6,370 nucleotides of DNA, from the NCBI GenBank assembly GCA_020346805.1, contig CP070790.1:2808291-2814660 (forward strand), in the 5' to 3' direction. Numbering within the stretch: position 1 is the first letter of the stretch; each line of letters opens with the position of its first letter. Source of the DNA: Planctomycetota bacterium (GTDB taxonomy: Bacteria > Planctomycetota > Phycisphaerae > UBA1845 > PWPN01). The notes below the pieces were generated by a model. The model did no database searches. It was not told the DNA's origin and saw only the letters and a program-made list of their open reading frames with translations. A program made the position numbers and the translations under genes. Positions 1 to 6,370 of this stretch are shown here, piece by piece.

Positions 1-2
1 AT

Positions 3-3000
3 TTCGGCTGTGGCGATGGCACACTAACCGCTGCACTCTGCGTGAATGATAGCTACCTGGTTCATGGTTTGGACGCCAATCCAGGGGACGTCGAAAGGGC
101 CCGTGAGCATATTCGTTCCCTGGGAATCTATGGCAAGGTTTCTACCGAACACTGGTCGGGTAAACGTCTACCCTACATTGATAACCTGGTAAATCTCTTT
201 GTCTCGCAAGATCCGGGCGAGATCCTGATGGACGAAGTGCTGCGAGTTCTGGCACCTAATGGTGTGGCGTATATCAAGAGGGGCGATACTTGGGTCAGAA
301 CTACTAAACCTCGACCTAAAGAGATTGACGAGTGGACACATTATCTTCATGACGCGAATAATAATGCCGTGGCTAATGACTCGGTCGTCGGTCCACCCCG
401 CCGCCTGCAGTGGACGGGAAGTCCCAAGTGGGGGCGGCACCACGACCGGATGTCCAGCGTCAGTGCAGTGGTCTCGGCCGGGGGCCGAGTTTTTTACATT
501 TTCGATGAGGCATCGCGGTTATCGGTCCTGATACCGCCTAAGTGGACGCTAATTGCGCGTGATGCTTTCAACGGTGTGATTTTGTGGAAGCGGCCCATCG
601 ACAAATGGCACACGCACCTGTGGCCGCTCAAGAGCGGACCGGCACAGCTACCCCGCCGGCTGGTGGCCGCCGGCGATCGCGTTTTCGTTACCCTTGGACT
701 TGACCAGGCGCTGGTGGCGCTGGATGCGGCGACAGGCGAAACAGTTCAAACTTATGAAAAAACCAAGTCCACGGAAGAGATCATATTCTCCGATAGTGTC
801 CTCTTCCTGCTCGTTAACCAGGATGATCAACAACATGACTTCACCAGCCTTGAGGAAATAAAACGCGGATACGGCGGCAAGTTTTGGGATGAAGCGACTC
901 GTGAGATCGTGGCCCTGGACGCCGGAACCGGGGATGTTCTGTGGACTGCGGGGTGGCGCGTCCTGCCTGGTACTCTGGCGGCGGATCATGATCGCATTGT
1001 TTTCCACAACGGTGAATGTATTGTCTGTCTTGACCGCGACACGGGTGATAAGATTTGGCGGTCCGAGCCGGTTAGTCGTAGTGAGGAGATCCGATCTTTT
1101 TATGTGCCAACGCTGGTCTTGTACGAGGACGTTGTCTTGTTCTCTGGCGGCGAGACTGCAGGTTTGCAGAAGGGAGCTTGGTACACCAGCGGCAAGGATA
1201 CCTTGACGGCCCTGTCGGCTGAGACGGGGAGTAAGTTGTGGACCGCGTATCATCCACCCTCTGGGTACCGATCACCGGAGGATATCCTGGTCGTCAACGG
1301 CCTGGTATGGACGGGAGAAACAACGAGCGGTCGGGCCGTGGGTGTGTTTACGGGTCGCGATCTGCATACGGGCGAGGTCAAAAGCGAGTTCCCCCCTGAT
1401 GTAGAAACCTACTGGTTCCATCACCGCTGCTATCGTGGCAAGGCCACGGAAAAGTACTTACTGATGGCTCGGGCTGGAACGGAGTTCATCGACGTTCGTG
1501 ACAAGCATTGGATCCCGCATCACTGGTTTCGAGGCGCGTGCTTGTATGGGGTCATGCCCGCAAACGGCCTGATCTATGCCCCGCAGCATCCCTGTGCGTG
1601 TTACCTGGAGTCGAAGCTGGACGGCTTCAATGCCCTGGCAGCGGCATCGGTAGGCCCGCGCTTCTCCGAAGATGCAACCACAGATGTTCGGCTCGAAAAG
1701 GGACCGGTGTACGGGGAGGCCATGGCCTCAAAGGCATCCGGGGACGACTGGCCTACTTATCGTCACGATACAACACGCAGCGGCCATGCGAGTACGATCG
1801 TTCCGAACGCTGTCAAGCAAGCATGGCAGACCAAGCTTGGAGGAAAGCTCACCAGCCCTGTGGTTGCTGACAAAATAGTCTTCGTGGCTTCCATTGATAC
1901 GCACACCCTCCATGCCCTCGATGCAACGTCGAGTAAGCATCTCTGGGAGTACGTGGCTGGTGGGCGCATCGATTCGCCGCCGACCATATATCAGGGGCGG
2001 GTCCTGTTCGGATCGGCCGACGGGTGGGTGTACTGTTTGCGCGCGGCTGACGGTGCCCTTGCCTGGCGTTTCCGGGCAGCGCCGATGGATCAGCGTCTGA
2101 CAGCCTTCGAGCAGGTGGAGTCTGTTTGGCCGGTGCACGGCAGCGTGCTGGTCGAGAACGATGTCCTGTATTGCGTTGCTGGCAGATCGATGTTCTTGGA
2201 CAGCGGCATGCGCCTTTGGCGGCTCGATCCGAGGACGGGCCGGGTTCTTTCAGAAACCATTCTGAACGATAGCGATCAGGCAACAGGCAAGACCCTCCAG
2301 TCATACGTCAGTTGGTTGAACATGCCCGCGGCCTTGCCGGACATTCTCTCGAGCGACGGTAGATTCATCTATATGCGCTCGCAGCCTTTCCATCCCGACG
2401 GGACACGCCTGCCGCTCAAGGCCATGCCCCGCGGGAATGACGCGGATCGCGGCGCACCACCCCCTACCCAGCACGACGAACATGCCCACCTTTTCTGCCC
2501 AACCGGCTTCCTCGACGATAGTTGGTGGCACCGTACTTACTGGATGTATGGAAGCACATTCGTCAGCGGCTGGTGCGGCTATTACTTGGCCGGCAAGGTG
2601 GCGCCGGCAGGGCGAATCCTGGTATTCGATGACTCGAAGGTGTACGGATTCGGTCGCAAACCGCAGTATTACCGGTGGACCACACCGATCGAGCATCATC
2701 TGTTCGCCGCGGATAAAAAGCTGCCGGCTTCTAATGGGACGATTGGTACAAAACCGAGAGAGTCACGGATTAGGATCGGCAAGTCCAATAGTCTCAATCC
2801 TGCCGGTAAACCGGTGACCATTGAAGCATGGGTGCAGGCTGAAAAGCCCGGCGGCGTCGTGCTCGCACGAGGTGGCAACTCTCATGGCTACGCACTTTAC
2901 CTGCAACGTGGATGCCCACACTTTGCTGTCCGCAACAATCAGAAACTCCATTTGGTTATTGCCGACCAGAAGATTGTCGGGCGGTGGACCCATCTGGCGG

Positions 3001-3758
3001 GCGTCCTGACTGCCGAGAAGGGGCTCATGATCTATGTGGATGGCAAACTTGCTGCCTCGGCTGAGGCCTCTGGACTTATCACCGCAGATCCCCATGAGGG
3101 AATGGAAATAGGCGCCGATGAGGGCAGCATCGTAGGCGACTACAAAAGACCGTTTCCCTTCACAGGCCTGATCGATGAAGTCAGAATCTACCACCGAACA
3201 TTGAGTGCCGATGAGATCGAGAAAAGCGCCGCGAATGCCGGCCGAACGGATGTTGATAGCTCTGATTTGGCTCTCTATTATTCCTTCGACAAAGGTAATG
3301 CTGTCGATACATCCGGGAATGAGAACCACGGCAAGGTCCAGGGCACCGAATCGGTACCGGGGAAGATCTCTCTGGCCATGAAATTTACCGGCCGCGCTAA
3401 AGCCAGGTCGGATTTCGTAGTCAAACATCATTTTAAAAAGGAATTGCCGCTTTTGGCTCGGGCGATGATCCTTTCCGGTAAGACGCTGTTCATAGCCGGA
3501 CCGCCGGACTTGGTCGATGAGGAAGAGGCCTTTTCCCGGGTCTATGAACGGGAGGCCCAGGCAAAGCTGGTTGAGCAGAACGCCGCTCTTGAAGGTGAGA
3601 AGGGTGCTTATCTTTGGACTGTCTCGGCCGCAGACGGGAAGAAGCTTAACGAATACCAGCTTGATGCTCTGCCCGTCTTCGACGGTATGGCTGCTGCAAA
3701 CGAACGTCTGTATATGTCAACAACCGACGGCAGGGTATTGTGTTTCGCAGCCCAATGA
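3..3758 (+). CDS. Methyltransferase-like / PQQ-like beta-propeller / LamG multidomain protein, 5' partial
   Basis: The frame is open from the window edge to TGA at 3756-3758, giving 1251 visible residues numbered here from the codon at 3. Residues 1-6 (FGCGDG) are SAM-binding motif I of a class I methyltransferase. VHGLDAN (20-26) is the acidic motif II region, and a beta4/beta5-like stretch ends in APNGVAYI (84-91). GTG at 42 is therefore internal, and the true start lies upstream. Residues about 128-553 form a first propeller region with quinoprotein-type signatures (LDAATGETV, LDAGTGDVLW, LDRDTGDKIWR, LSAETGSKLW). DWPTYRHDTTRSG (about 582-594) opens a second propeller region. Residues about 918-1128 resemble LamG/concanavalin-like domains (PVTIEAWVQ, RWTHLAGVL, IYVDGKLAAS, GLIDEVRIYHRTLSADEIE). 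A final blade follows, ending in GRVLCFAAQ. Family knowledge suggests an exported protein, but no signal peptide is visible because the N-terminus is missing. Substrate and cofactor are unknown; true PQQ binding and methyl transfer are both unproven. Confidence 0.88.
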   Translation, partial: FGCGDGTLTAALCVNDSYLVHGLDANPGDVERAREHIRSLGIYGKVSTEHWSGKRLPYIDNLVNLFVSQDPGEILMDEVLRVLAPNGVAYIKRGDTWVRTTKPRPKEIDEWTHYLHDANNNAVANDSVVGPPRRLQWTGSPKWGRHHDRMSSVSAVVSAGGRVFYIFDEASRLSVLIPPKWTLIARDAFNGVILWKRPIDKWHTHLWPLKSGPAQLPRRLVAAGDRVFVTLGLDQALVALDAATGETVQTYEKTKSTEEIIFSDSVLFLLVNQDDQQHDFTSLEEIKRGYGGKFWDEATREIVALDAGTGDVLWTAGWRVLPGTLAADHDRIVFHNGECIVCLDRDTGDKIWRSEPVSRSEEIRSFYVPTLVLYEDVVLFSGGETAGLQKGAWYTSGKDTLTALSAETGSKLWTAYHPPSGYRSPEDILVVNGLVWTGETTSGRAVGVFTGRDLHTGEVKSEFPPDVETYWFHHRCYRGKATEKYLLMARAGTEFIDVRDKHWIPHHWFRGACLYGVMPANGLIYAPQHPCACYLESKLDGFNALAAASVGPRFSEDATTDVRLEKGPVYGEAMASKASGDDWPTYRHDTTRSGHASTIVPNAVKQAWQTKLGGKLTSPVVADKIVFVASIDTHTLHALDATSSKHLWEYVAGGRIDSPPTIYQGRVLFGSADGWVYCLRAADGALAWRFRAAPMDQRLTAFEQVESVWPVHGSVLVENDVLYCVAGRSMFLDSGMRLWRLDPRTGRVLSETILNDSDQATGKTLQSYVSWLNMPAALPDILSSDGRFIYMRSQPFHPDGTRLPLKAMPRGNDADRGAPPPTQHDEHAHLFCPTGFLDDSWWHRTYWMYGSTFVSGWCGYYLAGKVAPAGRILVFDDSKVYGFGRKPQYYRWTTPIEHHLFAADKKLPASNGTIGTKPRESRIRIGKSNSLNPAGKPVTIEAWVQAEKPGGVVLARGGNSHGYALYLQRGCPHFAVRNNQKLHLVIADQKIVGRWTHLAGVLTAEKGLMIYVDGKLAASAEASGLITADPHEGMEIGADEGSIVGDYKRPFPFTGLIDEVRIYHRTLSADEIEKSAANAGRTDVDSSDLALYYSFDKGNAVDTSGNENHGKVQGTESVPGKISLAMKFTGRAKARSDFVVKHHFKKELPLLARAMILSGKTLFIAGPPDLVDEEEAFSRVYEREAQAKLVEQNAALEGEKGAYLWTVSAADGKKLNEYQLDALPVFDGMAAANERLYMSTTDGRVLCFAAQ

Positions 3759-3783
3759 CCGTTTCTCATAATGTATTCACTTC

Positions 3784-3818
3784 CAGGTCACTGCTTGCAA
3801 CTCAGTAGTGGTGATCTG
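3784..3818. terminator. Weak hairpin in the convergent intergenic gap, possible bidirectional terminator
   Basis: CAGGTCAC at 3784-3791 can pair with GTGATCTG at 3811-3818, giving eight pairs including one G-U, around a 19-nt loop. It lies midway between the stop codons of the two convergent genes, where a shared terminator would be expected. Neither strand has a clear T-run after the stem, so this is at best a weak or factor-dependent terminator. The rest of the 88-bp gap shows nothing recognisable. Confidence 0.2.
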
Positions 3819-3909
3819 CTTCCCGCAAACGGATACATGATGTATATTACGGCGACAATCTCTTCTTCTCTGCAAGGGCCACCGCCAGTGCCTTTTGCGC
3901 CCCTATGTG

Positions 3910-4521
3910 GTTAGGGTTGATTTGTAAGGTCCTGTTGAACTCGCCAATTGCCGCGTCGATGTAGCCCAATCGACCAAATAGTATACCCAGATCAAAATGT
4001 GTTTGTGCGTTATTAGGTTGATGTTGTATAACAGCCTGATATATCCGTATGGCCTTAGCTAACTCGCCCTGCTTGGACAGCACCGAGCCCAGTTGTTTAT
4101 ATCCGGCGATGAAATTCGGATTGAGTTCTATGGCTCGGGTGTAGTGTTGAATTGCCTCATCTGTCCTGTTTTGCCTGAGTAAGGCGTTACCCAAGTTATA
4201 GTGGGCTCGGTAGCTCTTGGGATTAAGTTCGAGCGCCCGGGTTAGGTGTTGAATGGCCTTTTCGGTATCCCCTTTTTCGAACATGGCACTGCCGATATTA
4301 CTGTGGGCCAGTGCAAAATTGGGATCGATCCGCAAGGCTTCCCGGTAGTGCTTTATAGCTCCATCGATGTCTCTTTTTTTGATCAAGGCATTGGCCAGGT
4401 TGTAATGGGCGTCCAAGTGGTTGGGGGTAATACGCAATGCCTGATTGTAGTGTTCAATAGCTTCATCGGTTTTGTCCAGACCGGACAGTACAGTGGCCAG
4501 GCTAAAGTGTGGTGCGGCGGC
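3910..4521 (-). repeat. Six tandem TPR units (34 residues, 102 bp each)
   Basis: Full-frame residues 445-648 split into six consecutive 34-residue units with no spacers. Each has the TPR pattern: an A/G-rich first helix (HYNLANAL, SNIGSAMF, HYNLGNAL), then A-I-x-H-Y-x-x-A-L in the second helix, and a closing NP or DPN turn (RITPNH, RIDPNF, ELNPKS, ELNPNF, QINPNH). The units have diverged at DNA level, so this is a protein repeat rather than a DNA satellite. Such a solenoid usually binds protein partners; which side of the membrane it faces is not established here. Confidence 0.92.
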
Positions 4522-5496
4522 ATCAGGCGTTATGTTGAGCATATATCGGAAGAGACCCTCGGTATCCTGCCAATACTCCAGGTGGCGGCGGGTTGCAACA
4601 GCCTCCGATGCAACCAGTGCCAGAGTCATTCCGATCAAAGCGGCACGTATACCGGCACGTCGAGTTGTAATGTCGGGCACATGCCAGAACCGTCCCACCA
4701 ACCAAACCAGGATCATCAACAGCCCGATCGAGGGCAGGTATGCAAACTTATTTGAAGCAATTACGTTGGTAAAACCGATCACGCCCATACTGGGAAAGAT
4801 GGCTACAAAGAAGATGAGCCATCCCGTCAAAAGGGCCCGAGTCCACCAGAGCGAGATAATTAGTATGGGGATCAATAAGCTTGTGCCGATGATGCCCGCC
4901 AATACCATGGAGTTTGAGGGCGTAAATGGATCCGGGAACGGATAGTGCGACGTTAAATTGATCGGTAGGACGATCTTATATAGGTAAAAAATGATATTAT
5001 GACACAGGGTAAGCGGAACATGCAGCGGAGCGTACTGAGTAGGTACTGAAATCACTGCTGCCTCCCTTTGTGATCCAATTGTGATGTAAGCAGAGATGCC
5101 AGCGATGACAAAGAAGGGGATCTTTTCAATTACGCTTTTCCAATTAAGCTGCCGAATCGGCCAATAATCTATCAGTAGAAACAACACCGGCAGGGGCGTA
5201 CTGGTGGGTTTGGACATCAGGGCCAGAACGTACATGACCAGACAGACAGCATAGGAACCCCAGCCATTGGTGCGCCTATAGCGAACATAAAGAAGCAGCG
5301 ACCACAAGGCAAAGAAGGTAGCCAGCAGTGTTTTACGTTCGCCCACCCAGGCAATAGCTTCAATTGTCATCGGATGTACGCCGAACAAGAGACCGGCAAT
5401 CACAGCGGGATAAGGCTTGCCAAACAATTGATGCAATAGCACGATGATCAGTACTGTATTGAATATGTGTAAGATCAGGCTGGTTCGGTGAAAGGG

Positions 5497-5499
5497 TTA
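5497..5499 (-). other. In-frame premature TAA splitting the membrane TPR gene
   Basis: The + strand TTA at 5497-5499 reads TAA on the coding strand, at codon 119 of 669. Reading frames before and after it are identical: the spacing from ATG 5853 to GTG 5442 is 411 bases, a multiple of three. This is therefore a substitution-type nonsense codon and not a frameshift. The flanking residues read as one uninterrupted family motif leading into the second transmembrane helix. Confidence 0.93.
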
Positions 5500-5859
5500 T
5501 AAGTTATCCGGTCGACCCCCACTTGCGTAGTCAAACATTAAGGAGATCATGGACAGAGGCTGATAATACCCCCGGACCGTTGAGGGTTTGAGCACTTCGA
5601 TTAGAAACTGCTTGGCCGATGACCAACTGGGATTCTGTACCAGTACGTTATTCGTCAGGTATTGGTTGTCATCGAAAAGCAGGGCCTGGGCCGACAGCAC
5701 CGGCAAATGTGTGACAAGAACAATGAAGGCCACCACGATGGTTAAGACGGTCAGCAGAATGACGGAATGAGTCGATACCGGAGCTGAGCAGTGAGCCGGC
5801 TTAATCTCCGGACCCCGAATAGATGTCTTTTTTTCCCGACGTGATCTGTTCATGAACCC

Positions 5860-5888
5860 AATTTAGCCTTTGCCGAAGATTGATTCAA
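5860..5888 (-). promoter_or_regulatory. Weak sigma70-like promoter candidate upstream of the membrane TPR gene
   Basis: On the minus strand, TTGAAT (5888-5883) and TAAATT (5865-5860) are spaced by 17 bases. Each matches four of six consensus positions. The -10-like box ends only six bases before the ATG at 5853, so a transcript from it would be leaderless or nearly so, which fits the lack of a Shine-Dalgarno sequence. Matches this weak arise by chance, and promoter consensus in this group of bacteria is uncertain. Confidence 0.18.
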
Positions 5889-5926
5889 GGTGTAGCCCTA
5901 CATGGCGATCAGCGACTTGGCCTCCG

Positions 5927-6013
5927 CCTGTCTTCGACGGCATGGCCCCCGCATATGGTCGTTTGTACCTTTCGACAGCCAATGGCAAAGTCTTGTGCTT
6001 TAACAGCAAATAA
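5927..6013 (+). pseudogene. 3'-end remnant of a second propeller-family gene
   Basis: The frame beginning with CCT at 5927 encodes P-VFDGMAPAYGRLYLSTANG-KVLCFNSK and ends at TAA 6011-6013. Over 24 codons (5930-6001), 17 residues are identical to the C-terminus of the large protein ending at 3758 (VFDGMAAANERLYMSTTDG-RVLCF). About 71% of bases match, and many differences fall at third positions, so this was once selected coding sequence. Upstream in the same frame the similarity stops. GDQRL in another frame at 5904-5918 resembles the 'DGKKL' stretch that precedes this motif in the intact gene, suggesting a small frame-breaking deletion. Everything further upstream is replaced by the start of the oppositely oriented membrane TPR gene. 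It is most simply the tip of a former tandem paralogue. Confidence 0.8.
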
Positions 6014-6028
6014 CCTTATTAAATTCTT

Positions 6029-6062
6029 AAAAACAACCTGTATTCGTTTTTACGGTCAGGTT
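6029..6062 (-). terminator. Intrinsic terminator of the hydrolase gene
   Basis: Read on the minus strand, AACCTG (6062-6057) pairs with CAGGTT (6040-6035), and the inner ACGG/TCGT (+ strand 6043-6046 with 6051-6054) can pair around an A-rich loop. The stem is followed directly by GTTTTT (6034-6029) and further AT-rich sequence. It starts four bases after the hydrolase stop codon, the normal position for a Rho-independent terminator. The stem is short and broken by an internal mismatch, so its strength is uncertain. Confidence 0.6.
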
Positions 6063-6066
6063 AATG

Positions 6067-6369
6067 TCAATGGTAAAGTGCTTGTTCTCTGTGCGGAAAG
6101 AGGCTCTTGGCTTGAAATTGAAATCCTTTCAGGCCGGCGGCCTTGTAGACCTTGCCCCGTGAATGTCCGATACCCTTGAGCACCTCATACTCATAAGGGA
6201 CTTTGAGCTTTTTAAGCAGTTCGCAGAGTGAATCGTTATAGTGTTTAAGCCCATCTTGGTCGCCAATCACGATTCGGATGCGGAGCTTGCCCCGGATCTT
6301 GTCGGCGTTTTTTTTCAGCCAGGTCGTCGGATGCTCTGATTCGAAGGCCTTGGCGTTGCCTGCGAAGAT
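6067..6369 (-). CDS. Alpha/beta-hydrolase (esterase-like), C-terminal 100 residues only
   Basis: The frame is open from the window edge to TGA at 6069-6067, and the start lies beyond the window. Visible residues, numbered from the codon at 6369, carry the C-terminal half of an alpha/beta-hydrolase. A beta-strand ending in IRIVIGDQDGL (31-41) holds the likely catalytic acid, probably the second Asp (39). A helix follows (HYNDSLCELLKKLKVPYEYE), then VLKGIGHS (63-70) with the likely catalytic His 69. The nucleophile Ser would be upstream and is not seen. The arrangement fits putative esterases and acyl-hydrolases of the Esterase D / PHB-depolymerase-like group; the substrate cannot be named. The GTG at 6270 is the Val of RIVIGD and is not a credible start, since strong family similarity continues upstream of it. 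A terminator follows four bases after the stop, so this gene ends its own transcript and is not co-transcribed with the membrane TPR gene. Confidence 0.75.
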   Translation of the reverse strand: MFAGNAKAFESEHPTTWLKKNADKIRGKLRIRIVIGDQDGLKHYNDSLCELLKKLKVPYEYEVLKGIGHSRGKVYKAAGLKGFQFQAKSLFPHREQALYH

Positions 6370-6370
6370 C

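Larger units (their letters stand above)
3847..5853 (-). pseudogene. GT-C-like polytopic membrane protein with C-terminal TPRs, interrupted by an in-frame TAA
   Basis: One frame of 669 codons runs from ATG at 5853 to TAA at 3847, with an extra TAA at codon 119 (5499-5497). The same frame continues coherently across it: GGRPDNL, stop, PFHRTSLILHIFNTV. Residues 31-50 are a transmembrane helix. FDDNQYL (60-66) is the acidic loop motif expected of GT-C glycosyltransferase relatives. GYYQPLSMISLMFDY, GVHPMTIEAIAWVGERKTLL, MSKPTSTPLPVLFLLIDYWP and NKFAYLPSIGLL are hallmarks of bacterial membrane-TPR proteins distantly like TMTC/ArnT-type mannosyltransferases. Several further hydrophobic helices reach about residue 418, followed by six TPRs (445-648). 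The inferred role is glycan or lipid-linked sugar transfer at the membrane, but the substrate is unknown and the family is often annotated only as a TPR protein. No clear Shine-Dalgarno precedes the ATG. If the stop is real, the 118-residue product keeps one helix and the DD motif only. A GTG at 5442 could restart translation but would give a protein lacking both. It is either a recent pseudogene or a base-call error. Confidence 0.85.

Noticed and set aside
42..44. GTG at 42 as the start of the large gene
   Set aside because: The same frame is open to the window edge and encodes the methyltransferase motif FGCGDGTLTAAL just before it, so the gene begins outside the window.
3766..3843. Imperfect inverted repeat (CATAATGTAT near 3768 versus ATACATGATG near 3833) as an IS end or attachment site
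   Set aside because: It is short, imperfect and AT-rich, with no transposase, target duplication or integrase nearby; chance is the simpler explanation.
3910..4521. 102-bp periodicity as a DNA tandem repeat or CRISPR-like array
   Set aside because: The periodicity comes from 34-residue TPR units whose DNA has diverged; there are no identical repeats or unique spacers.
4246..4945. Long + strand open frames opposite the TPR region
   Set aside because: They are antisense shadows of a gene with clear protein-level domains on the minus strand.
5440..5442. GTG at 5442 as the true start of a 531-residue TPR protein
   Set aside because: It is an internal Val in the second transmembrane helix, lacks a ribosome-binding site, and the family similarity continues in the same frame upstream across the TAA.
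5442..5499. Frameshift between the two parts of the membrane TPR gene
   Set aside because: The distance between the two starts is an exact multiple of three and the sequence reads coherently in one frame, so only a nonsense codon is involved.
5880..6179. Open frame of 99 codons on the + strand
   Set aside because: It runs across the propeller remnant in the wrong frame, through the terminator and antisense into the hydrolase gene, and its product resembles nothing.

Overview
The window looks like a chromosomal segment from a bacterium of the Planctomycetota/Verrucomicrobiota/Lentisphaerota group, most likely Planctomycetota. This is inferred from gene families, not from any marker gene. The basis is a very large quinoprotein-like beta-propeller protein with methyltransferase and LamG-type domains, and a TPR protein with a GT-C-like membrane domain of the 'DYWP' type. 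Both are typical of those phyla. No RNA gene, CRISPR array, IS element or phage gene is visible.

Layout. (1) Positions 3-3758, + strand: the 5'-truncated reading frame of a giant multidomain protein with 1251 residues visible. It starts inside a class I SAM-methyltransferase fold and continues through two PQQ-like beta-propeller regions. A LamG/concanavalin-like domain sits within the second propeller. (2) Positions 3759-3846: an 88-bp convergent intergenic gap with one weak hairpin. (3) Positions 3847-5853, - strand: one 669-codon frame for a polytopic membrane protein with a GT-C-like N-terminal part and six C-terminal TPRs. It is interrupted at codon 119 by a single in-frame TAA. (4) Positions 5854-6066: a short spacer. 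It holds a + strand gene remnant homologous to the last ~24 codons of gene (1), a weak promoter-like sequence for (3), and a good intrinsic terminator for (5). (5) Positions 6067-6369, - strand: the last 100 residues of an alpha/beta-hydrolase, with the catalytic Asp and His region visible; its 5' part lies outside the window.

The genes do not form an obvious operon: (1) and (3) converge, and (3) and (5) share a strand but are separated by the remnant and a terminator. The main story is genome decay and rearrangement around a family of large surface or periplasmic proteins. A second member of the propeller family once ended at position 6013 and is now reduced to its 3' tip, and the membrane TPR gene beside it carries a nonsense codon (or a sequencing error). 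I see no convincing new multi-gene system. The most unusual single object is the methyltransferase-propeller-LamG fusion, whose methyltransferase domain looks shortened.
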